Below are positions 42,462 to 50,416 of a stretch of DNA of 64,000 nucleotides, piece by piece. Numbering within the stretch: position 1 is the first letter of the stretch; the number at the start of each line of letters is the position of its first letter. A program made the position numbers and the translations under genes. This stretch comes from UBA5314 sp964635975. Lineage in GTDB: Bacteria; Bacillota; Syntrophomonadia; Syntrophomonadales; Syntrophomonadaceae. A model generated the notes under the pieces. That model was not told the origin of the DNA and did no database searches. It worked only from the letters and a program-made list of their open reading frames with translations. Location: contig CAZWPO010000001.1 in assembly GCA_964635975.1 (NCBI GenBank), positions 248,001-312,000 of the forward strand, read 5' to 3'.

Positions 42462-44253
42462 CTTCTATGCTCATAACACTCATGAAAGCGTCCTTGGGAA
42501 CCTCGATCCTGCCTATCTGTTTCATGCGCTTTTTTCCTTCTTTTTGCTTTTCTAAAAGCTTCTTTTTGCGGGTTATGTCACCACCATAACATTTTGCCAA
42601 AACGTCTTTACGCAGAGCTTTGATCGATTCACGGGCAATTACCCGGTTGCCGATAGCCGCTTGAATAACGACCTCATAGAGCTGCCTGGGAATGATCTTG
42701 CGGAGTTTATTGGCAATACTGCGAGCCCGATAATAGGCCTTGTCTTCATGGGCGATAAAGCTCAACGCATCAACCACTTCGCCGTTCAGCATAATATCCA
42801 GTTTAACCAGGTCGGATGCGTCAAATCCTATCACTTCATAATCGAGTGACGCATACCCCTTGGTCCTCGACTTTAGAGCATCGAAAAAATCATAGAGTAT
42901 CTCGGCCAGGGGCAGCTTGTAAGTAATCATGACCCGCTGCGGCGTAAGGTATTCCATGTTGGTAAAGCTTCCGCGTTTTTCCTGGCACAACTCCATGATA
43001 GTCCCCACATATTCACCGGGCACCATTATGGATGCCTTAACAAATGGCTCCATTACCTGTTCAATCTTTTGACTGGGCGGCCAATGAGTGGGATTCTGTA
43101 AAAAAACTTCACTGCCGTCGGTTAGTATGATCTTATAAATAACACTGGGCGCGGTAGCCAGCAAACTCAGGTCATACTCGCGTTCCAGCCGTTCCTTAAC
43201 TATTTCCAGGTGCAGCAGTCCAAGGAAGCCGCAGCGGAAGCCAAAACCCAGTGCATCTGAGCTTTCCGGCTCATAAAGAAGAGACGCGTCGTTTAGCTTG
43301 AGACGATCCAGGGCATCCCGGAGGCGTTCAAAGTCATTGTTTTCCAGAGGGTAGAGCCCGCAATATACCATGGGCTTAACCTCCTGGTATCCAGGCAGCG
43401 GGCTTGATGCGGGATTGGCGGCGCGAGTAATAGTATCACCCACCTTGGTATCAGCGACATTTTTAATTCCTGCGGCAAGATAACCAACCTCTCCGGCTTG
43501 AAGAACTTCGACCTCGCACATGTTGGGATTGATAACACCCAGCTCGATTATTTCAAATTCTTTGCCACTGGACATCATCCTGATAATATCGCCTTTGCGA
43601 ACCTGACCGGCCTTTACCCGGAAGTAGCAGATTGCGCCCCGGTAGGAGTCAAAATAGGAGTCAAAAATCAAAGCTTGAAAGGGGGACTGAGGATCTCCAG
43701 ATGGAGGTGGGATCCGCTTAACAATGGCTTCCAGGAGATCAATAACCCCAGCGCCGGTTTTGGCTGAAATGGGCAGTATCTCTTCACTATCCAATCCCAG
43801 AACATCCTCCATTTCGTGTATCACTCGCTCCGGTTCAGCACCCGGTAGGTCGATCTTGTTAACTGCTCCTACAATCTCCAGGTCCATATCGATAGCCATA
43901 TAGACGTTAGCCAGAGTTTGCGCCTCAATACCCTGTGAAGCATCAACCAACAAGACCGCACCCTCACAGGAAGCCAGACTGCGGGAAACCTCATACGAAA
44001 AGTCGACATGCCCGGGCGTATCGATAAGGTTGAGTATATAATCCTGACCATTTTGACTGCGGTATTGGAGGCGTACGGGCTGCAGTTTTATAGTGATGCC
44101 TTTTTCCCGTTCCAGGTCCATCTTATCCAGAAATTGTTCGCGCATCTCTCGTTCGCTGATGGCTCCCGTAAATTCCAGAAAGCGATCAGCAAGGGTTGAT
44201 TTGCCGTGGTCAATATGCGCTATTATGCTAAAGTTCCTTATCTTATCCTGCAA
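42454..44253 (-). CDS. lepA: Elongation factor 4 (LepA)
   Basis: About 600 residues, the normal length. A translational GTPase that back-translocates or remodels stalled ribosomes. G1 AHIDHGKSTLADRFLE, switch region EREKGITIKLQPVR, G3 LIDTPGHVDFSYEVSRSL, G4 NKIDLPGA are intact, and the C-terminus carries the LepA-specific GGDITRKKKLLEKQKEGKKR. The TTG at 44251-44253 with GGAGG 8 bases upstream gives the family start; a longer frame from 44325 has no ribosome site. Confidence 0.97.
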   Translation of the reverse strand: MQDKIRNFSIIAHIDHGKSTLADRFLEFTGAISEREMREQFLDKMDLEREKGITIKLQPVRLQYRSQNGQDYILNLIDTPGHVDFSYEVSRSLASCEGAVLLVDASQGIEAQTLANVYMAIDMDLEIVGAVNKIDLPGAEPERVIHEMEDVLGLDSEEILPISAKTGAGVIDLLEAIVKRIPPPSGDPQSPFQALIFDSYFDSYRGAICYFRVKAGQVRKGDIIRMMSSGKEFEIIELGVINPNMCEVEVLQAGEVGYLAAGIKNVADTKVGDTITRAANPASSPLPGYQEVKPMVYCGLYPLENNDFERLRDALDRLKLNDASLLYEPESSDALGFGFRCGFLGLLHLEIVKERLEREYDLSLLATAPSVIYKIILTDGSEVFLQNPTHWPPSQKIEQVMEPFVKASIMVPGEYVGTIMELCQEKRGSFTNMEYLTPQRVMITYKLPLAEILYDFFDALKSRTKGYASLDYEVIGFDASDLVKLDIMLNGEVVDALSFIAHEDKAYYRARSIANKLRKIIPRQLYEVVIQAAIGNRVIARESIKALRKDVLAKCYGGDITRKKKLLEKQKEGKKRMKQIGRIEVPKDAFMSVMSIEDD

Positions 44254-44378
44254 ACTCTCAAACCTCCATAGAGTGCTTCTCCAATGATACTTAATTATGT
44301 CGAAGCTTAAAGATGTACCCCCCATTCTTTAAGCGGTCGAGTTCCTGGTAACAAAACAGGAAAGGTCTCTAAATCCCC

Positions 44379-44395
44379 CCTCGTTGCGGCGGTGT
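44379..44395 (+). repeat. Dispersed 17-nt repeat, copy A
   Basis: CCTCGTTGCGGCGGTGT, identical on the other strand at 47926-47942 and 15/17 identical at 44512-44528. Flanks are partly similar too (C-rich string before, AT-rich after), so the true unit may be about 40 bases. Confidence 0.6.
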
Positions 44396-44511
44396 AAAAA
44401 GAAAAAACTTCGCCTTTTCTTCAGATGCCCAAACGAGGTTTTAAGATCTAATCCGCTTTGCTGAGCCTTTCGATCCCCATTAGCAAAACAGGCGGTGGGT
44501 TCTACCCCTCG

Positions 44512-44528
44512 CCTCGTTGCAGTGGTGT
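44512..44528 (+). repeat. Dispersed 17-nt repeat, copy B
   Basis: CCTCGTTGCAGTGGTGT, differing from copy A at two positions. It is preceded by GATCCC-like and CCCCTCG sequence that also precedes copy C on its own strand. Confidence 0.55.
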
Positions 44529-44686
44529 GTTGAAACTGCTCCGCAGTTTCTAGCGATGCTTAAAATTATATCTTATTCATTCAGGTGGAGCAATTTTCAA
44601 TTCAGGAGAGCCTCAGCAAGCGCTGGTATCCGGCAATAATAGCGCATGGTTTAGAGCAGATCATTGAGACAGTAATGATGCTTATA

Positions 44687-44932
44687 TCAAACAGCGGCTT
44701 TTATCCTGGCGATCCAATACTTTACGGAATTCTGCATGGGGACAGTCGAGTATTCATGCCCACTTCCTAGCCAGTCCCAATAAAAGGTGTTATCGTGCCA
44801 TACAAGGTTAATAACCGGTCCTCGCGACTCGCCGCTCACCTGGTTGATGCCCTGATTACTGATATTTAGACCCATTACCGCAAGATAGATAACTAGCATG
44901 GTGGCTAAGGATTTGAACATCCTGAGCAACAA
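44687..44932 (-). CDS. Small exported or membrane protein downstream of spoIIP
   Basis: About 81 residues. A hydrophobic N-terminal segment (FKSLATMLVIYLAVMGLNI) looks like a signal anchor, followed by a polar tail with aromatic residues (NLVWHDNTFYWDWLGS). The TTG start lies one base after the spoIIP stop, with AAGGAGG at the end of spoIIP as ribosome site (8 bases spacing), so it is translationally coupled to spoIIP. I do not recognise the family. Coupling suggests it is made in the sporulating mother cell, which is inference. It is unlikely to be noise given the ribosome site and the membrane segment. Confidence 0.65.
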   Translation of the reverse strand: MLLRMFKSLATMLVIYLAVMGLNISNQGINQVSGESRGPVINLVWHDNTFYWDWLGSGHEYSTVPMQNSVKYWIARIKAAV

Positions 44933-45970
44933 TCACAGTTCCTCCTTCAACACTTTAAGCAGCACACCGGCGAAGAGTTCAGCTGAATACCGACACTCTT
45001 CAACAGTATTATAGTCAGTTCCAAACTCCAGAAGCAGGGAATGATCAAAAAATTCCTGGTTATAGGTCCCCGACTTTGTGCGCACGCCTTTTATCAGTCC
45101 TGGATACATTTCTTGCCCTTCTTTATATATATCCTGGGCAAATGCAAGGTTTTCACGCCAGTGAGGGTGGTTCTTGCGTTCATTGGTACCAACTACGATT
45201 AAAATGGGCGCGGCTGCCTTTCCATTTATTTTAACCTGCTGCCCTTCAGTTACTCCGGGAATGCTGTCCCGGTGAACATCAAATAATGCGATTATCCTCT
45301 GCCCTTCCGATGCCATAACGCGTGCGACGGTTTTCCGGGAGTTAGTATAGCTCTTCTGATACTCGGGATAATCGTGCAGAGTGCTGATGAATTTGCTATC
45401 CAAACCCTTTTCTTTCAATGTCGTGCCCAGATGTATGGCAACTTGATTGACCAATCCCGGTCCCCCATCAATCCTGACAGCCCCGCTGTCCGGCACATAC
45501 GTCTCACCGCTGTGTGTGCAGTAAATGGCAACAGTATGCCCTTGGAATATTGAAAAATAGTCACCCTCTGTGTTGAGTTGTTTGGCATCCAGGCCTTCAG
45601 CCATTTGAGAATCAGTCGATTCTTCCGTACCATCCACATAGATATCGGCGTCGCTGGTAGCTAAAGCACGCATATTAAAAACTAGTAACTCGGTTGGAAA
45701 CTGGGAGGTAAAAAATTTACTTAAGTACCGCTTGCCTTCGTCCCCAGCCACTGCCATCAATACATTATTTTCCCTCAGCATGCTCTCGGCAATGCTTTCA
45801 TTAATAGGCATTCCTGATATCACCGGCAGATCACCGGCTAACTCAAAATTGGGCAGCATAATCCGGCTCAGGTCCAGGCTTACTCCCCACACTATCAGTA
45901 TTACAAAAAATCCGGTAAATATTATTCCTTTAAACAAAGCCCATAGATTTCTTCGCAATCTTTCCACCAC
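44933..45970 (-). CDS. spoIIP: Stage II sporulation protein P
   Basis: About 345 residues. SpoIIP is a wall amidase and endopeptidase that acts with SpoIID and SpoIIM during engulfment. It has an N-terminal membrane segment (GIIFTGFFVILIVWGVSL near residue 14) and an outer catalytic domain with AIYCTHSGETYVPDSG, IALFDVHRDSIPG and LLEFGTDYNTVEE, holding the family's conserved His and Glu residues. In most relatives gpr (spore protease) stands beside it; here the next gene is rpsT, so gpr is absent from this spot. Confidence 0.95.
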   Translation of the reverse strand: MVERLRRNLWALFKGIIFTGFFVILIVWGVSLDLSRIMLPNFELAGDLPVISGMPINESIAESMLRENNVLMAVAGDEGKRYLSKFFTSQFPTELLVFNMRALATSDADIYVDGTEESTDSQMAEGLDAKQLNTEGDYFSIFQGHTVAIYCTHSGETYVPDSGAVRIDGGPGLVNQVAIHLGTTLKEKGLDSKFISTLHDYPEYQKSYTNSRKTVARVMASEGQRIIALFDVHRDSIPGVTEGQQVKINGKAAAPILIVVGTNERKNHPHWRENLAFAQDIYKEGQEMYPGLIKGVRTKSGTYNQEFFDHSLLLEFGTDYNTVEECRYSAELFAGVLLKVLKEEL

Positions 45971-46297
45971 CGTTCCGGTATATGTTCAATTTATGCTTGT
46001 AAAAAAAGGGCTAGAACGAGCCTTTCATATGCAACAGAAGGCATTTTCTAAGCTAAATTAAATCAGGTACTGGACATCTAATTCCAGTTTACCTGCCTTA
46101 ACCGCTCAGATGATTCAACTCCCCTCCAGGCAATCGATTGTCACCGTTTATGACTAACGCACCGGGATACCATCAACATAAACGACTAAAAGAAGTTGAA
46201 AAAGCGAACGTCCTCTGATTAAAGCGTGCAGCTCGCTAATAATCTTTGCAAGCATCTGGAGCTTCACCTGACGGTAGCTTGAAGCTATAAAAGCTCC
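45971..46297. other. Intergenic region between spoIIP and rpsT
   Basis: About 330 bases between divergent genes, where gpr is often found in relatives. I see no open frame with a ribosome site. A weak hairpin with AGGTACTGGA/TCCAGTTTACCT arms lies near 46055-46092. A sigma-E-type promoter for spoIIP is expected near 45980-46060 but I cannot assign both boxes. Confidence 0.4.
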
Positions 46298-46326
46298 TTG
46301 CTTTTTGTTTTTTCAAGTGGTATATT
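46298..46326 (+). promoter_or_regulatory. Probable promoter of rpsT
   Basis: TTGCTT (46298-46303), 17 bases, TATATT (46321-46326), then the GGAGGTG ribosome site before the GTG start at 46363. Confidence 0.6.
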
Positions 46327-46362
46327 ATTCTTTGTAGCGCTTGAAACAAGGGAGGTGAAACT

Positions 46363-46635
46363 GTGGCCAAAAGCAAAACCCCGGCCAAAAGAGCCAGGAG
46401 AGCTGAAGCCAACCGGCTGAGAAACAAAGCCCAAAAGAGCCGCTTGCATACTGAGATAAAAAAATTTGAAGCCACTCTGAAGAGCAGTGACGTTGAAGCA
46501 GCCAGGGAAAACCTGCAGAAGGTTAGCTCCCTTATCGATAAAGGCGCCGGAAAAGGCATACTCCATAAAAATACCGCAGCTCGCAAGAAGTCTGCATTAA
46601 CCAAAAAATTGAATGCCCTTAGTGTTAGCCAGTAA
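46363..46635 (+). CDS. rpsT: Small ribosomal subunit protein bS20
   Basis: About 90 residues, basic and almost all helical, as bS20. It starts AKSKTPAKRARRAEANRLRN after a GTG codon and contains the conserved KNTAARKKSALTKKLN near the C-terminus. It binds 16S rRNA early in 30S assembly. Transcribed opposite to holA and spoIIP, the usual orientation in Firmicutes. GGAGGTG lies 5 bases before the GTG. Confidence 0.96.
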   Translation: MAKSKTPAKRARRAEANRLRNKAQKSRLHTEIKKFEATLKSSDVEAARENLQKVSSLIDKGAGKGILHKNTAARKKSALTKKLNALSVSQ

Positions 46636-46639
46636 TAAG

Positions 46640-46663
46640 AAACCTGCTGAACTCAGCAGGTTT
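46640..46663 (+). terminator. Hairpin after rpsT
   Basis: AAACCTGCTGA/TCAGCAGGTTT hairpin five bases after the rpsT stop. It lacks a T-run; a near copy with a T-run lies at 46810-46837. Confidence 0.6.
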
Positions 46664-46837
46664 CAGACCGTATACAAAAGCAAATAGCTGCGTTATTTCA
46701 AAAAGCCCGTTCAATTAGCGTACTTTGTACGCCTTATTCACGGGCTATTTTCATGCCTTACTCTTCGCTTCCGTCACTCGCTCTGTCAGGTTGGTGGTCA
46801 CCAACCTGACACCTGCCGAACTCAGCAGGTGCTTTTT
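46664..46837 (+). other. Structured element bounded by a duplicated terminator hairpin
   Basis: Between the rpsT hairpin and its near copy lie two strong secondary structures: a nested hairpin at 46704-46746 (outer arms AGCCCGT/ACGGGCT, inner arms GCGTAC/GTACGC) and a 26-base palindrome at 46785-46810 (arms GTCAGGTTGGTG/CACCAACCTGAC). The copy CACCTGC/GCAGGTG at 46810-46831 is followed by CTTTTTAC and should be the actual terminator. No open frame. It may be an inserted palindromic element or a small RNA; there is not enough to decide. Confidence 0.5.
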
Positions 46838-46862
46838 ACAGGCTCGGCTCATCGGCGATAGT

Positions 46863-47846
46863 TTAATTACTACTGCATACTTTGACCATAAGCTCTTCGA
46901 AGACCAGTTTAGGTATCTGGCTGGTGGTCTTTAATCTTATATCAGTTTCTAAGAAGACATCAAACAAGTTACGTATATCCTCCCAGTTGAAACGTCCCGA
47001 CTGCTCACTTTTTGTCTTCACCGCCCATCCTTTTAAGCCCAGGGAGTTTTCAATTTCTTTATTGCTCATTTTCTCATCGCGGCATGATTTCACCCTGGCC
47101 ATTTGAACAAATTGCTGAACCACTATATATAGGAAGAAAACTTCACTGCCCCCTTGTGACATCAGTTGGTTGTATGATGCCAGGGCTGCACCCAGGTCTT
47201 TTCGCAGCAGCGCATCCGAGAGCTTGAAGATACGAACTTCCTCGCCGCTGCTGAGCTCTTCCTCTACATCATTTATTGATATGGTTTCGTCCGGATGCAT
47301 GAGGCATAGTTTATCGATCAGGTTTTTTAAATAGTACATATCCTGAGCGCTGCTGCTGACCAGCTTGATCACTCCCGGTGAAACTTGCTTTTCCCGCTTG
47401 CGAAACTCCTCCTGTAGCCAACCATTCAATGCAGCTGCGTCCGGCTTGGTAAAATGCATTACTCTGGCTGCTTTCCCCAATGTCTTGCCAAACGGCCCGG
47501 TGGGCAGTTCCTCTCCGGTAATTATGACGATTTGCCCTTGGGCAGGCTGATTAAAATACCCTTCCAGAACTTGAAAGTACTCTTCGCTCCGTGATTTCTT
47601 TTTGCGGCTTTTACCCAACCAGCTTGGACGTTTTATAATTAGTATACGGCTCAGGTTAAACAGAGAACTGAAGTCCAGGGCTTCCAGAAGCTGCCCGGGA
47701 GTGAGTTCATCTGCTTCAAGAAACGAGATCTCCGGGGATTCCCCAGATGATAGTTCAAAGTCCGCTGCTATTTTATTGATCTCCTGATCAATCAGGTAAT
47801 GCTCATTACCCCATAGATAATAGAAATCCGCCAGCTTGTTCATCAC
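46863..47846 (-). CDS. holA: DNA polymerase III subunit delta
   Basis: About 327 residues. HolA opens the beta clamp in the clamp loader. Begins with YYLWGNEHYLIDQEINKI, has the LEALDFSSLFNLSRILIIKRP and LIDKLCLMHPDETISIND segments and the C-terminal helical collar domain (LLRKDLGAALASYNQLM). Normal length. It stands opposite rpsT as in most Firmicutes. Confidence 0.95.
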   Translation of the reverse strand: MMNKLADFYYLWGNEHYLIDQEINKIAADFELSSGESPEISFLEADELTPGQLLEALDFSSLFNLSRILIIKRPSWLGKSRKKKSRSEEYFQVLEGYFNQPAQGQIVIITGEELPTGPFGKTLGKAARVMHFTKPDAAALNGWLQEEFRKREKQVSPGVIKLVSSSAQDMYYLKNLIDKLCLMHPDETISINDVEEELSSGEEVRIFKLSDALLRKDLGAALASYNQLMSQGGSEVFFLYIVVQQFVQMARVKSCRDEKMSNKEIENSLGLKGWAVKTKSEQSGRFNWEDIRNLFDVFLETDIRLKTTSQIPKLVFEELMVKVCSSN

Positions 47847-47925
47847 TTCATATCTCCACCATATTTATAATTGCAAACTAATTCCGTCATCTTAAATTAT
47901 CTGACTACTACTAAGTAATTGCAGC

Positions 47926-47942
47926 ACACCGCCGCAACGAGG
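47926..47942 (-). repeat. Dispersed 17-nt repeat, copy C (inverted)
   Basis: On the minus strand this reads CCTCGTTGCGGCGGTGT, identical to copy A. It lies between holA and the FAD oxidoreductase gene. Copies A and C thus bracket the spoIIP-rpsT-holA segment in inverted orientation. Confidence 0.6.
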
Positions 47943-48073
47943 CGGGGTTTGATCCCTAACTGGTGAGCATCTTTGATGCCTCGTAATAATTGGCAGTTTT
48001 TTTATATACTATAATAATAATATAATATAGCCGCTAAACATACGTTTGCATTTGCAGATGAGGAGGAAGCTCT

Positions 48074-49471
48074 TTGTCCGATAATTATGATGTGATCATT
48101 GTTGGTGCAGGCCCGGCCGGCATATTCGCCTCTCTGGAAATCAGCCGGCATAGTGACTTAAAGGTCCTTTTACTAGAAAAAGGCCGACTTGTTCAAAAAA
48201 GAAAATGCCGCATAAACATAGATCATTCCGCATGCTCATATTGCAAGCCCTGTTCTATAATGTGCGGTTGGGGCGGTGCCGGAGCATTTTCGGATGGCAA
48301 GCTGACCCTTACCACCGAATTTGGCGGCTGGCTGGACAAATATATAGGCAAGGAATCGCTGGCGGCCCTGATAGCTTATGCGGATACTATTTATGTAGAA
48401 TTCGGAGCACCAGATCGTGTTTTTGGACAGATGGATGAGGAGTTTCTGGATCTGCAAACCAGGGTTTCTTCAGCAGGTCTACGTTTGGTCCCCGCCCGCA
48501 TTAGACACATGGGCAGTGAAAATACTCACATTGTATTAAAAAATATGCACCGTGATTTGTCGCGAAGAGTAACCATAAAAACCGGAGAAGAAGTCGAAAA
48601 AGTTATAACAGAAGAAGGCCGTATTCAAGGAGTTAAAAGCAAAAGAGGACTCTATAGAGCACCCTATGTCATCCTGGCTCCCGGCCGGGACGGGGCGCAG
48701 TGGTTTTTTGATCAGGCCCACCATCTGGGGCTCAATTTAAAGAACAATCAGGTTGATCTAGGGGTCAGGGTGGAAGTCCCGGCGATGACCATGAAATACT
48801 TTACCGACAAGATCTGGGAACCCAAGATAATCTTCAACTCCCCTACTTTTGACGATCAGGTAAGAACCTTTTGCGTTAATCCAAACGGGCATGTAGTCAT
48901 GGAAAATACGAGCGGCATAATTACTGTTAACGGGCACTCATATGCTAGTCAAACGACTAATAATACTAACTTCGCCATACTGTTGAGCCAGGAATTCACC
49001 GAACCCTTTAACCAGCCCATCCTGTACGGTCGCTGTATAGCCAGCCTGGCTAATATGCTTTCTGGAGGAATAATTATTCAGCGCTTCGGTGACTTAAAAA
49101 GAGGCCGCCGATCCACCACAGCCCGCATTGCCAGGGGTATAATAGAACCCACCTTGACTGCGGCTGTGCCCGGAGATCTATCCCTGGTTCTTCCTCATCG
49201 CTTCATGGTGGGAATAAGAGAATGCCTCGAAGCACTTGATAGAGTCATGCCGGGAGTAGCTGATGATCACACCCTGCTATATGGTGTAGAGGCAAAATTC
49301 TACTCGGCTCGTCCTGACCTGGACGAACGCCTGGCCACATCCATTGCAGGCCTATGGACCATCGGGGACGGTGCCGGAGTAACACGCGGTTTAATTCAAG
49401 CCAGCGTTTCAGGCATAATCGCTGCCCGAGCAATAATGGCTGAAATTAATGCCAGAGCAGCTTTAAACTAA
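48074..49471 (+). CDS. FAD-dependent oxidoreductase (NAD(P)/FAD-dependent dehydrogenase family)
   Basis: About 465 residues. An N-terminal Rossmann FAD motif (VIIVGAGPAGIFASLEIS) is followed by a Cys-rich CSYCKPCSIMCGWGGAG and the GGAGAFSDGKLTLT segment typical of an uncharacterised FAD-dependent dehydrogenase group (COG2509-like). A second FAD segment near the C-terminus reads LWTIGDGAGVTRGLIQAS. The cysteines may hold an Fe-S cluster. The substrate is unknown. TTG start with GAGGAGG upstream; a downstream co-directional hydrolase gene follows 43 bases later. Confidence 0.85.
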   Translation: MSDNYDVIIVGAGPAGIFASLEISRHSDLKVLLLEKGRLVQKRKCRINIDHSACSYCKPCSIMCGWGGAGAFSDGKLTLTTEFGGWLDKYIGKESLAALIAYADTIYVEFGAPDRVFGQMDEEFLDLQTRVSSAGLRLVPARIRHMGSENTHIVLKNMHRDLSRRVTIKTGEEVEKVITEEGRIQGVKSKRGLYRAPYVILAPGRDGAQWFFDQAHHLGLNLKNNQVDLGVRVEVPAMTMKYFTDKIWEPKIIFNSPTFDDQVRTFCVNPNGHVVMENTSGIITVNGHSYASQTTNNTNFAILLSQEFTEPFNQPILYGRCIASLANMLSGGIIIQRFGDLKRGRRSTTARIARGIIEPTLTAAVPGDLSLVLPHRFMVGIRECLEALDRVMPGVADDHTLLYGVEAKFYSARPDLDERLATSIAGLWTIGDGAGVTRGLIQASVSGIIAARAIMAEINARAALN

Positions 49472-49514
49472 GCCATGCAGGTATATTTTATATCTAGATT
49501 ACCCGGAGGATTAT

Positions 49515-50414
49515 ATGGAACTTCGCAAAGCAGCAGGAAACACCTATTATATTGCCGGTCCCACCAACACCGGGCTGTTCCTGTTCAGGGACAAATACAC
49601 GTTGATAATTGATACCGGCGAAGGCCGGCAGCAGGCCAGACAGATCTGTGAAACTATCGCCCAGCAGGGTTGGCAGATCAAATTCGTATTCAATACCCAT
49701 GAACATCCTGATCACTGTGGGGGAAATCCATATATTAAGGAACATTACCCGGGCGCTATTTTTTATTCCTCCCCCGGCGCCCGGGTTTTTATTGAAAACG
49801 ACTACCTGGCCCCGCTTTATCTATATGGCGGCAATCCCCCCGATGAGTTGGCCCGGCACTACATCCGAAAAAACAAGCTGCAAGTCGATATGCTAACGGA
49901 AGCCGGAATCGCAAGGATAAATGATGAAAAATTCACCATCTTGAGCCTGAGCGGTCATGCCCACGGACAGGTAGGTATCGCCACCCGAGACCGGGTATGC
50001 TTCTTGGGCGATGCCCTGTTCAGCCCAGAAATTATAGCAAAATACTCTTTTCCGTTCCTTTTTGATATACATAAACAATTTGAAACCCTAACAGCTATCG
50101 CCGAACTTGATTATGAATATTACGTATTGGGGCATGCTCCCGAGCACTATGACTATCAACATTTGCAGCAGATTGTTAAGGATAACCGCAGCAATTTAGA
50201 TTCATGCCTCAATTTAATCCTTGATCTATTGGATCAACCGAAATCTCGCGAAGCGCTTCTCGAAGAAATCGCTATCCTCAATGATTTGGAGATTGACTTC
50301 GAAGAGCATTTCTACCTGCTTTCCACCGTAGGGGCTATGCTGACCTATCTGTCCCGGGATGGAATCATTGATAAGCAGCTGGAAAACGGACGTCTTTATT
50401 ACTTCAGGAGCTGA
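49515..50414 (+). CDS. Metallo-beta-lactamase-fold hydrolase
   Basis: About 299 residues. The zinc-binding motif His-x-His-x-Asp-His is present as NTHEHPDHCGGNPYIKEH, with later metal ligands in LSGHAHGQVGI, FLGDALFSPE and LGHAPEHYDY. A helical C-terminal part (about 220-299) follows. This is a general hydrolase fold (glyoxalase II-like, lactonase or others), so I cannot name the substrate. It is transcribed after the FAD oxidoreductase and converges with the MATE gene, its stop lying 2 bases from the MATE stop. Confidence 0.88.
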   Translation: MELRKAAGNTYYIAGPTNTGLFLFRDKYTLIIDTGEGRQQARQICETIAQQGWQIKFVFNTHEHPDHCGGNPYIKEHYPGAIFYSSPGARVFIENDYLAPLYLYGGNPPDELARHYIRKNKLQVDMLTEAGIARINDEKFTILSLSGHAHGQVGIATRDRVCFLGDALFSPEIIAKYSFPFLFDIHKQFETLTAIAELDYEYYVLGHAPEHYDYQHLQQIVKDNRSNLDSCLNLILDLLDQPKSREALLEEIAILNDLEIDFEEHFYLLSTVGAMLTYLSRDGIIDKQLENGRLYYFRS

Positions 50415-50416
50415 GG

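Larger units (their letters stand above)
44254..44686. other. 433-bp intergenic region with two copies of a short repeat
   Basis: No gene is convincing here. It contains CCTCGTTGCGGCGGTGT at 44379-44395 and a near copy CCTCGTTGCAGTGGTGT at 44512-44528. A third copy, inverted, lies at 47926-47942. A hairpin with arms GAAACTGC/GCAGTTTC (about 44532-44550) follows the second copy. It also holds the lepA leader and the end of the small gene downstream of spoIIP. Confidence 0.55.

Noticed and set aside
44585..44770. Plus-strand 61-codon frame near the end of the spoIIP transcript
   Set aside because: It overlaps the better supported minus-strand small gene, and has no ribosome site or recognisable feature.
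44379..47942. A recent inversion of spoIIP-rpsT-holA between the inverted 17-nt repeats
   Set aside because: The relative order and orientation of lepA, spoIIP, rpsT and holA are the usual Firmicute ones, so there is no evidence that the segment has flipped.
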